Shown here piece by piece: positions 37,001-50,824 of a stretch of 64,000 nucleotides of DNA; positions within the stretch are counted from its first letter, which is position 1, and every line of letters starts with the position of its first letter. Position numbers and translations under genes: made by a program. The notes below the pieces were generated by a model. It worked only from the letters and a program-made list of their open reading frames with translations, was not told the origin of the DNA and did not search any database. Origin of the DNA: Rhyacichthys aspro (lineage: Eukaryota > Chordata > Actinopteri > Gobiiformes > Rhyacichthyidae); NCBI GenBank assembly GCA_036850595.1, contig CM072160.1, positions 10,581,906 through 10,645,905 on the forward strand. Direction: 5' to 3'.

Positions 37001-40000
37001 AAAGTTCACACTGGATTTGCCCTCATGAATAACACATCTGTGCTAATAGGAGGGAAACGGTTCATCTGTGGTACTGCCTGACTCTGCCCATCATTAGACT
37101 GGACAAACTCAATTTCCTGTGCTTCTCTCAATGCCCCAGTAAGCACTACGATGTTTTTGTTTCTGCATCAAAATAACATTAAACACTCAATCCACACTGA
37201 AAAGACATTTACATTTATGTTCAAGCAAAAGGGGGACAAATAGAGCATAAAAATATGGCTGTATGTAATCAGATAGAAAATGAAACCTGTGTTCTTATAA
37301 CCAAACACAGTAATATACCCCTGTTAACTCTTAGGAGTCAAATATTTAAATAACAACAACAAACAATAATCTTTCCAGTCTACAACATCAATCGTCGCCA
37401 TACTTTTCTGCCTAAACTGCAAACTCACCATGATGCCAGTATCTGAGACCATCCACCGCCTATTCTGCTGATATTTGCTTTCATCCTTCTATAACAGCCT
37501 AATGCAGAATGTTATGGATTTTGTCTCATTTTCTGGCTCTGTTGCAGGTGATATAGCCTCATAAGGACTATTTCTCTGCTGAAGTATTCCAGTATGCACG
37601 CAGCGCACAAGGCCACATCAGTTTGCATCACCAACTGCTACAGGTACATTTTTTATTAATGAAGCATGAGCTTTTGTCCCCTTTTTCCCTTTTGCATGCA
37701 ATATAGATTCTGAAACTTAAAACTGCACTTCTTAGTAAGAATTAAGAACTGCATTTTTGTGCATTTTTTATATTTAAAGTCCCAGCTCTAATAACACAAT
37801 CAATTGTCTGTTATTTGGTTGCAACTGGGACTGCTAAAGAGAACAGGTGAGAGCCATGCAAACTTTTGTGACAGTTAAATGGACTAATGTGCTGGCTATA
37901 AAATTTAATTAACTATCTATTATCATCATCTATATGGCTATTTGATAGTTTGATTGTAAGTTTTGAGCCAGTGTGGCAACCATGTCGATAACTGTCTCAT
38001 AGAGTGGATAAGCAAAGGAATGTTATTTATAAGTAAAAAAAAGTGTCTAAGTGTAGCTAAAATTGGACAAAATCTGTGTAGCCTGAAATTTTCAATAAGA
38101 ACAGAGTCTGAAAAAGGAGCAAACAAGCAAGTGAGAGAGAAAGTGAACAGAAAAAAAGGTGTGTGAGTGGCAGCAGTGGTTCTCAGGAACTAAAAATAGC
38201 TCGAAACACGTCGCTCCATATGGAGGATGGAGAAAACAAGCCCAGCGATGTGTGGGGCGTGTGCTGTGAAAGCCAGCTCCAGCTACTGATAAGCTGTTCA
38301 ATGAGTCAAAGTATGGAAAAGCTTTCTAAAAATGTTCATGGATCTCAAAAATTGGACTTTATAAATTGAAATTAAATAATTCATCCTAAACACAATATAG
38401 TAACTTTTTAATTTTTAAAAGTTTTTCATGAAACAGTGACAGTTTCCGAAGTCTCTATTTTGAAAAAACTTTCCTAATTTGGACTTTTTCTTTTTATCAT
38501 GACAGACATAGAAAGCAGCCTTCCCTGTGTGCAGGTAAATAAAGCTCTTTTATTTTAAGGATCCCAGAAGCCTGTGGCTGCACTGTCCACAGATGTTTAA
38601 TAAGCACATTTTAATTAACAGCCTTGGATGTGGAGTAATTACACAGGCTTCATCTGTTTCTGCTGGTTTCTCGCTCTTTACAGTGCTCTGTGGAACACTG
38701 ATTGAAACCATGTGGCACATGTGCACAAACTAATACAACAAATGTTCACAGACACAATGGCCAAACCACTGTGGGGAGCAACATTGTCAGGCACCAGAGA
38801 CCGCTGCATCCATTCATCACCACAACACAAAGCCAAATGATTTAAATATATTGCTTCCCCTACGGCGCTATTGCACCATACTGAGTAAACCAAAGTAATG
38901 ATTCTGCCAAGCAGATATGAATCATCCAGGTGTATCCTCATGTACTTTCCACTATAGTTCCATTAAAGTCATAGAGAGCATTTATAATGCAATTCCCATT
39001 GGTGGAGGAGCTAACGTGGATAATAGGAGGTTTCGTGTGTGTACTCTACACTGATTTCAGTGTAAAAGACAACTGAGCACAAAACTAAGTTTTGGTGTTT
39101 TCTGTGATTGTATAATATCTTTTAGTAAAATATACTAATATAATGATATAATTACAATACAGAAACATTAGCCCTGGTGGTCTTTAATTGAGCTACTGTA
39201 GAAACTCAACCAGAAATGATTCCAAATGCAAGTACAGCACCTTTCAAACTACCAAATGTTTAGGCATATACAGTTTGCCATCATTTCTTTTTTGTGGTTA
39301 TGAACATAAACATGATTCTGACTTTAAGATTCTAGTTGTGGTTTGAAGAATTCTTGAATTACTTAACACTAAATGACTAATCAAAACTAAGAAAAAGAAA
39401 AAAAAAGCTCTACTGACCCTGGCCCTACTGACAACTCAGTGATATTTGCTCCTTCCAGACGGGTGGGGGGTAAGGTCCATTGCTCTGGGCAGCAGACCGG
39501 ACTGCTGTCAGTCTGTCTGGCTTGTCCAGCTGCAGCATCTTGTTAAGTCATATACATGTATTTCAATGACAGAGTGCAACCCAGCCTGTCATTATGTGTC
39601 TGTCTTAGAGTGACAGTGGAGTTGTGGTGATGTGGTGACAGCGAGCAGACACAGAGAATGAAAAGCAGCAGCTCAATCCACTCAAACCAAAGACACAGAC
39701 ACACAAAGACAAAAAGATTAAACAAAGATAGTGAAATTGTCAAAACAAGTTCAATGAGTGGCACAGATACTGCTGTTAGTTTGAGCAGGTTTTCAGGCCT
39801 TGCATCAGCGTCGTGTTGCCACATGAAGAATCTGACTGAGGTATTGAATCAGTGGCAGCTCCAGGGCTGCTGTTCTATAACTCACCATGTGTTTTCAGGT
39901 TCCCTACCATGAGCCAAACAAATAACATTTCTCTATTGAGTTAAGAAATCGACACATTCTTTTAAAGCTGTCAAACAAAAGGTAAGGCTGTTGTTCACAG

Positions 40001-42879
40001 AATGATAATATGCCTTTCAGTCAGTATAATAATATGCTGAAGTAACCCACAATTTGTCTCAATTCGCACCATATTTTGGTCTTCAAATACCTGTCAGCTC
40101 ATGTTTGTTAGGCCCACCTGCTCTGACATAAATCATTTCATTAAATTTATTTTCAGAAGTTTTCTGTTTGTGGTTGTTAACAATTAACTGATTCATTGTA
40201 AATGTGAATGTTTGGCCAGTTTTAATGAAACTCTAATCACACATAAAAAAAATAAAGGATCCGACTCATTCTGTGTATGTCACAAAATACTAGGTAAGAA
40301 GTTTTTACAATCCTAATTCTTGTGTAATTGTCTTAATTTTAGCACACAGTTAGAGAGACATGCTTTATTACAACCCAACTCTTTCCAAATATGGTTCTCA
40401 CTACTCCTTCCTATAATAAATAGTCTACTGACACAATGTAAGTCCATGAGCATGAGATGATAATAAATGAGAATAAATCAGCACATTGATAATTGTGTGT
40501 AGTTTGGGCACACAGATAGGACCACAGGCGATATGTTCTGAGCAATGGTACATGCTACTAAAAGCTTTCCGATAAATGATTAACTATAAGCTGAATGATG
40601 CATGAAATCCTATGTTTTGGAACCATCAGGTCAGTATAGCCCCATATACCTGCAGTGAAACGTGGTGTTTTCCACTCGACCGGCCTCTACCGTCTTGTAG
40701 TCCTTACATGATTCCCTTAAAACAAACAAGGTGCCTTCCCTCTCTATCAGGTGCCATCTTGCATACAACCTCATCTGCCCTAGATTCAACAGATCAATTA
40801 TTCATAAACAGGTGAGTCTTTGGTGCTCATGCACATACACGTTTCAGCCGTCTAAGCTAATGGCTTCAAAGAGGCAAGAAAAAAATGTGAAATCAAGCAG
40901 AAAAGGCGTGCGTGGGAAGACCAATGCATTGTAGCTCATCAGTTCAGGAGACAGTTAACTGACCAAGAGGCAACAAGGACTCGCTGTGTAGATGACAGAG
41001 CTGAAAGAGCCTCGGGGGGAGAACGCCACATGTAACATAAACACAGTGTACGTACAGCAGTGCAGAGCCATACAATAAATGCCTCACTTGCAGAGTGACT
41101 GCATTAACATGTGCTCCCAGAGTCAGGTATTAATCATTTACAAGCTGCCTTAACGAAGTACATACAAGGGTTAGAGAGAACCTCGGGTAACCACAGATTT
41201 TGAACGTATAAAACTGTACATGAATCCACCAAATGACCTTTATTTGAACTGTTCACAAGGCACTGGGATAGTCCCTTGCGGTCTCACACATGGACCAACC
41301 TCAGAAGACAAACACTGATTACTTAAGCGGGGTGAGACACATGTTTACGAAGGCAGCCACTTAGAACCAAGTGGGGCATCGTGTCATGAAAGTTGTGCTG
41401 TGGCTGCGGGAGTATTGAAGTCCCCTGCCTGCTGGTGTCCTGGTAAACCTTACCAAAGTTTAATCTGATGAAATAAAAAAGGAAATATGAAAGAAAGAAC
41501 ACAAAAGAGGAGAAGAAAAGGAGCATGAACAACCTTGATCTTATGAGGCTAATCCATTTCCCTTTCATTAAACGTACCTTTGCAGACCCTGAGAGCATGT
41601 ACATTGATCCAAGTGTAATGTCAATTCATTAACAGTACTTGGCCTCGACTGGAATTATTGCTGAAAAAGCCCTCGCGTCTCCCCTGGACAAACATAAATA
41701 ATATCGACTGTAACCTTTTCAGTACAAGGAAAATAAAAATGTCGTTTGTGGGACACTCACTTCTCAATGTATTGAATATTTTGCTCACCACAGGAATTCA
41801 TTTGGGTACTTCCACTTTAGATTGTAACTTTCCTTTTCTGCTGTTTTCAGTGTAATATTGTCTAGCTCTTGCTGACAATGATAAGGCAGCAATTTTATTT
41901 ACTCTCTTCACTGCAGTGTATGACTTAAATCACCATAGTCTCTGTTTACCCGAGCCTACTTATTTAGTCTAAACAGGAGACAGCCTCTTTTGAATTCACT
42001 TTAATTCATCTGAACAGCAGCAGTTCAGCAGCAGGCTACCTGTTCAATAAATGTCTCTAATCACAGTGGCTTGGGGAAAAGCCTGTTTCTCTTTACAACC
42101 CGTGCCTCTCCAATTCTTCACTCTTGCCACCCTTACACCATGTCCCCCTCCGTGTTTAATTGAATCTGCTTTTTCTCAAAACTACAAAGCAGGAGGCTTC
42201 ACTGCATAAAACAGAGCCACTGTCTAGTTGTGATTAAAGAAAAACCCGCGTCTGGCTGTTTGAGATACAATACCAGCTTATGGGATTTAGCCAATGACTG
42301 AAAAGAACAACAACCAAACCGAAACATTGACTTCAAAGTGCTCCGTCACCAAACCTACCAATATTATAACCACATAATGAAATTTGTTTTGCCACATGTA
42401 TTTGTTTTATCCATTATGAGGGGAGAGAGGCTCATGACCAATCACTTGATCTTTGAAGAAGGCGTCCTGGTGTTGTACCATGTCAAAGGGCTTCCATTTG
42501 AAGAAGCTGCTTCTCCTTTTCTCCTCTCCATTGTAAAACTGAACTGAACTGAAGGCGGCTGCACACAGACTACTCACCACTGCAAGAGCTTTACCTTTCG
42601 ATCAGCTTCTTGTCAGCATGTAATTACCATTCCCTTTTTCCTCCCAAAGCCCAGCGCTGGGCAGAAGAATTTCCACAAATAACTACTTTGTTTAAGCCCA
42701 GGACAGTGTTCACACTGGCCTCAAAAGTGGCACCAATCATAGATGATTTGTGCTGAAGATTGAACAGGGCAACATAATATCACAAGGGACAGATCAATAT
42801 TCTTATTTCTTTTAAAAATGTTATGTGGCAGTTAAGGAAAGTTTATATAGTAATAAGTGTTTATTCTGTGTATGTTGAT
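34069..42879 (-). other. rtn4rl1 upstream region, inferred first intron
   Basis: No coding exon is recognised. It contains poly(T) runs (near 34209, 36051 and 36122). Treating it as intron 1 is inference from the acceptor at 34069 and the long first intron known for this gene in mammals. Confidence 0.5.
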
Positions 42880-43220
42880 TGTGGCCATGTTTTCTCATGT
42901 CCTCAGGGTCTCATGTGTCCAAAACACTGCAGCCAGACTTCTTTTAAATTGTCACAAACACGATCATATCACCCCAATACTCAGATCTCTTCACTGGTTG
43001 TGTGCATTTGTGGTGGCTGTGGAATTCCTTGCCTTTAGGGATTATAACGGCCCCTTCTCTGCCTTTTTTTAAATCCCCGCTGAAAACCTATTTGTTTTCC
43101 TTAGTGTGTTGATTATTGATGTTTTCTGTATATGTTTTATAATCTTCCTCCTCTCCTGTAAAGCACTTTGGTCAGCCTAGTGGCTGTTGAAAATGTGCTA
43201 TACAAATAAAATGTAATTTA
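42880..43220 (+). mobile_element. L2/Rex1-type LINE 3' fragment
   Basis: The + strand translates to VQNTAARLL, DHITPILRSLHWL and then (after loss of the intervening RT segment) a frame resembling the usual FKSxLKTYLFSLA end of this LINE group (near 43065-43105). It is followed by the characteristic 3' tail GTAAAGCACTTTGG ... GTGCTATACAAATAAAATG (43158-43213). The internal part usually lying between SLHWL and the C-terminus is missing, so the copy is deleted and dead. L2 versus Rex1 cannot be settled by eye. Confidence 0.85.
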
Positions 43221-46200
43221 ACTCGTGTGTCTATCCAACAGCATTCAGAGGCAGTAATCTGCATCCATTGGCCCTGCTCCCTGAAAATGCTGCTTTGAGT
43301 AGAAACCACAGAGTCTAAGTTGTTGTATAGAAGAAAGAGGCCAGGTTAATTAGTTTGGATAACCTAAAACAAAAGTTAAAAAAGCTTCTGCAGTCATAGG
43401 GTAAACAAGATTGATATTTAAGACAAAGTCCAAAAGTAGATGTCAGGATGGCTGGATGATGAAACATGATTTCCTCCACCGACCCCTCCTTCTCTCCTTG
43501 AAAACGGATAACAAGAAGTAAAGTCAAGGACAGATAGATGGAGTGGGCCAGTGAGGGTTTTGTTTACACAAGAAATCGTGAGTATGGTGTTTCAAAGACG
43601 GAGGCAGAAGATTGGAGGGCGTATAGATGGAATGAGTCAGTGAGTGAGTTCACAGCTACACAATAGATAAGCCAATTTTAACATGACATCGCAATGAAAA
43701 CTCTGGATCGTTGATTTCAATCTAGTCTAATCTGAAATAAATTAGAATGTAAAATTTATATAGGCCATTGTTTTATTTGGGCATCAAGAGCGGGGTATGT
43801 GTCCTGTGAGATAAGTGGACTGTACGCAGATCTATAGTAACGGAGAAAAAAAAAAGTGTGCTTTTTGCCAACAACGACGGAGAGATGCTATTTGTGAAAA
43901 AAGAGAGAAAAAAAATCGAATCTCTTAAAAGTAGGATATTTTTAAAATTGTTTGCTGCTGACTTTCACCAAAGAAAATCTAATAAACTATCTTAATACAA
44001 CATCTGACTCAGTGTCATCAAGTGCTATTACCATTAAGTAGGAAGCATTTCCTTCTAATATAAACCATTACTGAAGTTCTTATATTATTCTATCTTGTCT
44101 GCACTTCTCACATCTGTAGCTTTCATTAGTACATTATATGCAATACATCACCCACCTATTCCCAACCTTATTTACTCGTTTATGTGTGCTGAGTGGTGCA
44201 ATATAACACTCTGCAACACAAACAATTATTTCTTTAATTTGCTCAATTCCTTCATTTCTTTCTCTTTTATGTGCATTGCAGATGCCTATACGTATCTCCA
44301 CACCAGCAGAACTATATGCAGCACAGACACAAGCCAGGAAGCAGAGTCAGAGGCATCAGAAGTAAAGACTGAATAAGTTGGAGATGATGGTTTGTACGAG
44401 TAATTCAGGACTCCTTCACAGCAGACTGCCCAAATCTCATGAAGCAGCCCCACCTTGCATATCTCCCCATTGGGGCTATTATCTTCACAGCTCTGTGCCC
44501 TCAGCAGCACAGGCGCCAGCGCCTCGTCGTGTCACCCCCTCTAACTCCGTTGCTCTCACCCTCAGGCTGCGTCGTTGTGCTGTGGCTACAGAGGTTAAAC
44601 CGGGCCCCAGTCAGCCATGAGACGTGCTAATGGACAAAGACTAAACTCAAACACATCAAGTTTACCAAAGTGATTCTTTCTGTTCAGCTCAGTATTCTCA
44701 AAAATAACCAAAATCATTTAGGTGTAGCCCATGAATAGAAACAATCAGCTTATGTTTGCATAAAGAAGGCAAATAACAGACAAATCCATAAAACCTTTTA
44801 CTATGTGTGTGATTTCATGATGCACATTTTAATTATTGAAATACAAAATAAGGCGGGAATGTGAATGGATATGAAAAGCAAGCAATTTTTGAACGACATA
44901 TAGAAGCAAACCAACGAGCTGATATTCCTGAGACACCTCCAGCCTCCACAAAAGCTCAGCTTCCATGTTGCAATATATTAACTTTGCTCACTCCATTGTC
45001 AATGCGCCTTTTCCTATTCATGTAAGTGGTATGCTCCTGCACATGTTTCATCTTGAGAACATCTTTCATATGTAAATTTGAAAAAGGCATCATAGATGGT
45101 GTAATATGTTTCACATGGTGTAACTAAAGCATGTAATTTGAATATATAATCTTGCACACTCTTTCTATGCTTTTGAAAAGAACATTTTTTGATGGTAATG
45201 CTAATGTGGTTTGTGTAATTTTTCTAAAAAATGGGCTAAAAAACGAAATAACTACAGATACTAAAATGCTACCAGTTTTAGTAACATGGACTTTACTCTT
45301 ATTACTGTGGTAAATGTCTGACACTAAAACACCATAGAGAGCATGTTTATAGCCAAAAAATGAAAATAAAATTGATGCCAGGAACTTTCAGTGTATGTTC
45401 CAAAGTGCAAATCTTCATTAAAATAAACCTTGGCTGTGATTGATTCTGGAGGCTTGCCTAATTTTGTGAATTAGAGAGAATGAATTGCCGAAGTGGCTCG
45501 CTTTATGAAGCCCTTGTTGTAATGTTCATAGACATCCTGCTCAAAGGTCTTTTCATCTCTCATTTATTATCAACTTTTTAATAGCTTGCTCTACACGTTT
45601 CCTTGCCAAACTCCCATCCTTTGTTGTTACAAACATTTTTACACCTGAGCATTGTTAGTACGCAGCCAAGATTATTGTCAGAAACATAATGTTGCCACTC
45701 TTTACAGGCTATTTTTTTCTGTGGACAGATGTGGTGAACAAGACAGAACAGGCGAGATGATCGGACATAAAAGAGATGGAGCGCAGTCATTAGAAAACCT
45801 CTCAGGGCTGTAAAATGGAACCATACAAAGTTATGAAGCAAATCAGCCAATACTTGATGTTCTCAGAGCTGACTGTATATCAGCTCAGCTCTCTGCTTGC
45901 TTCCTCTGTGGAAATGAATGTCTGCAATTCTTTATGGGAAATTTTCACATGTATAAAAAAACACATTTCACTGCACTGACAAATGTAAGACCATGTATGA
46001 GAGGGTGTGTAGGAGGATAGGAGGACAGGAGGACAGGGGGATGTGCATAAGCTTTACATATGGTGATAGTAGGGCTGATTAACTTACATTATGTGCTCAT
46101 TTTATCTAGTGAAACAAGTCTGGGTAATATTAGATAATTCATGGTATAGTAATCCAATAAGAATAGCTCACATGATGCTCAGTTGTGTGTCGATCTGATA

Positions 46201-49200
46201 TTCTTATATTCATAGCTAGTTATTCCAATGTAGTTTGGTCTAGAACAAGACAATAAAGAAATAGCAAACCGTAATAAGTAATAAGAGGTTATGCAAACGC
46301 TCAAAATCTAATTTATAACACTAGAGCAATCATAAAACCCTATGCACATCACTGAACAGGTTCAAGATTTCTTCTGATATTTATTTCTTGTGATATGAAG
46401 GTTAAAGTGAAAATAGTCTGAAAGTATTGCCTGTATTTCGTGACTTAAAACAATAAAAAGCAAGCTTTCACAATAGATTTTTATATAGCCAGCCAACTGC
46501 TACTAAGTGGATCTGGTATCTGTGCCAAACTCAAATCACAGCGGATCCTGCGTTGCCAGAACTCAGCGAACGCTCCAACAGCAGCACATCTTCGATGATA
46601 AAGTGAGAACACCTGAATCCCTACATCCCCAAGTCCCTTCTTTATATACAAAGACCAGATGATGAACTGTGTGTTTCATTCTCTACCTACACTTCTTACA
46701 GTGTGCCTTTCACCAGACACATTTTTTTTTGCACTTCTGAAGTAATACTGTATAAGACTGGCTGTGTTTGTAACTGATGAACTGATGAATGAACTTTTTC
46801 TAAAGGTGTCCTGATGGGGAAATCTATCAGTATGTAATATGCAACACAGATGGAGATGAGAGAGATTTATATCACCCACTTTATTTTTCCTCATTTCACA
46901 GTGGACTCTTGTGTTCTACAGCACACTCAGTCATTCTCACTCCAGGATTAACATACATAGTTAATGATAATGGCCAGGACTATATCTTTTACTTTAATTA
47001 TCATTATATGGCAATGTTTGTAAGACCAAGGACAGCTTTTATAATTCAACACTAGCATAGAACATCGCTGGTAAGAGACTAAACAATTTAAAAGTGAGAG
47101 TCGGCTGCAGCTTCCAAATACAAAAAAGCTGTGCTCATTCAGGCAGTGTTTGCTCACTGTTTGTGCTTCAGTTTTGGTTTTATTTAAAAACAAAAGTGCA
47201 TGCGCTGCCCTGTTGTTCTTCAGCCAACTGTCAGATACCAGACGTCAGAGCTGTCATTATGTAGCTCCACTAAATGTGATGGATAGGGCTAACAAAGCTT
47301 TAACACAGCATTGCCATTCCAGATATTTGAAAATAGCAAACTGTACCACCGCCAACTGTAGAAAAGTTTTTATTTTGAAATTACTGACAGAGACGTCGGC
47401 TGAGAAAAAAATACAGGAAAAAACATTTTACTCTAGACTCTAGGACGTGCTTTTTACATGTATTATGGTTCTATGGGATTTGATTCAGTAGTTAAGAAAT
47501 GTCAAAACAGAAACAGAAGGCATTTTTTTTCCTCTCTGAAATCACAGAGTGCAGATTCAGATGAGATTTAGTGACAGAAAATCACTGCATGATTTAGGTA
47601 TTTGGATGTCCACCTGGCTCTGGATAGTCTCTTTAACTTATATGAAATCAAATGTTTCACTAGAAGAGGTATGCATGTCTTTATGATTCCCATCCTACAT
47701 TAAGATATGATTACTGCTCATGTAGATTGTAGGACCCATTTATAATGCTGCAATACACCATAATCTAGGCACTATTTTTCAGACTGCTGTACTTTATTTT
47801 ATAAAGCAGGGCAGCAGTCACGTGTTTTACTTTAATGATTCAAATAAGTAAACTCATCCTCTGCAATTAACCAGCACCATCAGAAAGCCCACTGGGCAGT
47901 GTCCATCTCCAGGGTCATGGGCAATCCCTGGAAGCTAACCCTACAGTGATTGATATGTTGAAAGAGCATAGATTGACCGGCAGGAAACCGTATGAACAGA
48001 TGCGTAGCCAGTGTTAAAAAACATCTAATCAATCACGCCTCTTCTACTGCTAAAATATTTAAGCCTGGCTTCGCCTTGACAAGTTTGCACTTTTAGTTAG
48101 TGTAATAAATTCAAAGCTGCTGTTAGGTGCTGCTGGCTGCTCTGAATAAATGGTGAATAGATGGAGATGCTGCTCGCTGTGCAGCTGTCCACTGCTGCTT
48201 GTCACCATCATGTCTCGCAGAGGTGTCTCTTTTCAGCCCCGAGAAGCCGTTCGATGACTATGTTGCCATCTGTCCCTCGTCTCCGTCTTGTCTGTCTGCT
48301 ACATTACTCACGCCTCATCTGCTGTGGCTTGTGTTTAGCCACACAGTACTGCATAACAGAGTATCCACCTGGATCGTAGCAGTGCAGATTTACCATTAAT
48401 GTGATTGATATATTCTGTCACATTAAAAACTCACACACTGGTAGTAGAACATTCTTTTTTTACTATTTTTTGGAAAAGGTGGTGACCAGAGGAAATTTAC
48501 TGATAAAACACTGCATGGATGTTTATTTTAGATGTGATCGAGCAGTTCACTTTGCCTAAAACTAAAACAAAACACGTCCTGACATTTCCAGCTTTGAGGG
48601 CAGAGCATCCCGTTTGACATTGAGGTAATGATCTCTTAACCATTTTAAAATAGGCCATCTGTTGCAATATTATGCATGACTTAGTACAGGTTTTTATGGT
48701 AAATGAACTTTTATTTTAATCCACAGTGAACGGGTCCATTCTATTTAAGCTATTTCCCAACAACCATTTAGAAAGCAGCAGGGGAGGGACATTGATTGGA
48801 CGTCTATTATTGAGTGACATTCTGCACTTCAGCCATTTCACAATATCTACATAATTGCTCTGCTAAAATGTGACAGGTTATCATTATCTCTGGACAGCGG
48901 TTCTCTTAGAGCCAGCCCTATACCCTTTAAAAAAAAGAAGTGGTAGAAAATGAGTGAACACAAAGCCTGTATTGTGTTTCAATACTACAGCTTCTCGTAT
49001 TTCTAGGTTATTATGCACTGACAGCTAACGGCTCTGACCACAGCAGGAACAACACAGTAAGAATGTATTTTTTTTCTTATTTATTTTTTGCCTTTATTGA
49101 GTTAAAGAAAATTGATTGAAATGACTTCTAGGAGCTGAGTTTTGCCTGTCTTTTGGGAGGAACTTCTGAAACATCGAGGCGAGCAACATAATCACCGTGA

Positions 49201-50794
49201 CACACTGCTTCAGTTGAGGATGTGAAGACAGATTAGAGCCATGCCAATTTTCACAACATCTTCATGGGACAAGCATTTTGTGTCATTTTGTAAAATAAAA
49301 TCCCCACTCTTCAGGGTACGATTTGTCATCTCATCAATGAATATTTCATAGAGACAGGGAAATGAAATGAAATCAAAACTCCAAAGCATATACTAGCCCA
49401 AATTCTCTGGCAGAGCTACTGTGAGAATATCTTGTCTGGTTTAAACTCATCTGATGTGCACTTCCCTCCTCAGTGTTGGAGCTTGATTGACTCTGCCATG
49501 GTGGAATCCTGCTCTGTAATTACCAGTAATTACATGTTTCCTCTTCCATGGCTGTGTTTACATGTGTTGTGTTTAATTTTAGATTGCTTCATTAAATGAT
49601 TCCCAACTCTCACTTATTTGAGAGGAGTAATAATTATGGTGATTGTCAGTGTTGGCTAAATGCAGATGATCAGGAAAGACTTTCATGTATTGTCTGCTAA
49701 ATTTGTGTTTTACAGCTACTGGATAACTATCCATTTACTGTATGTTCCTATGTAAACATCTGAAAAGAGAATCTTGACCCAGGGTGGACAAAGACCTCTC
49801 TCTCCATTTCTCACATTGTTGGTTTTAACAAACTCAAATTATTTCCCTTTAATAGGCTTCCGTAGAGGTGGATGTGCTCTCCATCATCATTACTGTTGGG
49901 ACAGCAGTAGCTGTGCAGGCTCTGACTGGCAGCTTACACAGACCTGTTCCCCCTGACTGACTGCAGGCTGTACAGGCTGACAGCTGGAGACGGGCCTCCT
50001 CCAGCACAGCATGAACACACAAGAACACGCCAAAGCATGTGTGGGCACAAAGCCTAGGAAGTACTGTATTATTTAGCTTCAATGTCATCAGCACTTATGA
50101 TTCAAAATGATCAATGCTGGTACACAACAAACACAAACAGAAAGCGACACCAGAGCCTTTGTTTGATTAAAAGCACCGCCAGTGCACTGCATTTGCATAA
50201 TGTTTCATGTTCGGCAAAGGCACCAGCTTCCTGATGAGCTGGAAAGTGTAGTGAGTAGTTTTTACTTTTTATGGCCTGCAAATATTATATTAGCAGACCA
50301 AGTAGCTCACCATATGGTCACACTGTTTAACATGTATTCTTGATAGTCACTAACCCCTATAAGCTTTTAGTTGGCTTTACTCCAAAAATCCAAAACAATA
50401 ACAAGTCCAGATTCTACTACAACAAATACAAGACAATAGCCACAAACCATTCAAAGTTGTATTTTCATAATGTATACCACAAATGTCACAAATGCACAAG
50501 AATGCAGGCAGAGGGAGTGCCATACCTCGATGGCAGGATCCACCCACGTGTCGTTGTGTGATTTAGCAATGCTTTTCACTTTTGTCTGTCAAATATTGTT
50601 CTTAAATGTCTGATATTGAGCAGAAGAATAGTTTTGTCTTTTCATCATCATACACAAATATGAGTTAGCAGACATTGTGCTCTGAGACTGGAAACAACTG
50701 ACAACTGAGTCTGATTTTTATGCAAATAAAGCAAAGTGTTTTTATTTCACTAGAGCAGCATTAAGTTTTTATCAAAAACTTTGAGCAAGTGCAA

Positions 50795-50824
50795 TAAACA
50801 ACAACAAAACAACAACAACAAAAA
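50795..50824. repeat. short (CAA)n-rich simple repeat
   Basis: Runs of CAACAACAAAACAACAACAA interrupted by single extra A bases. Confidence 0.75.

Noticed and set aside
44378..44620. 80-codon + strand frame over the CpG-richer patch
   Set aside because: Open because of local G+C content; no domain, no supporting exon structure.
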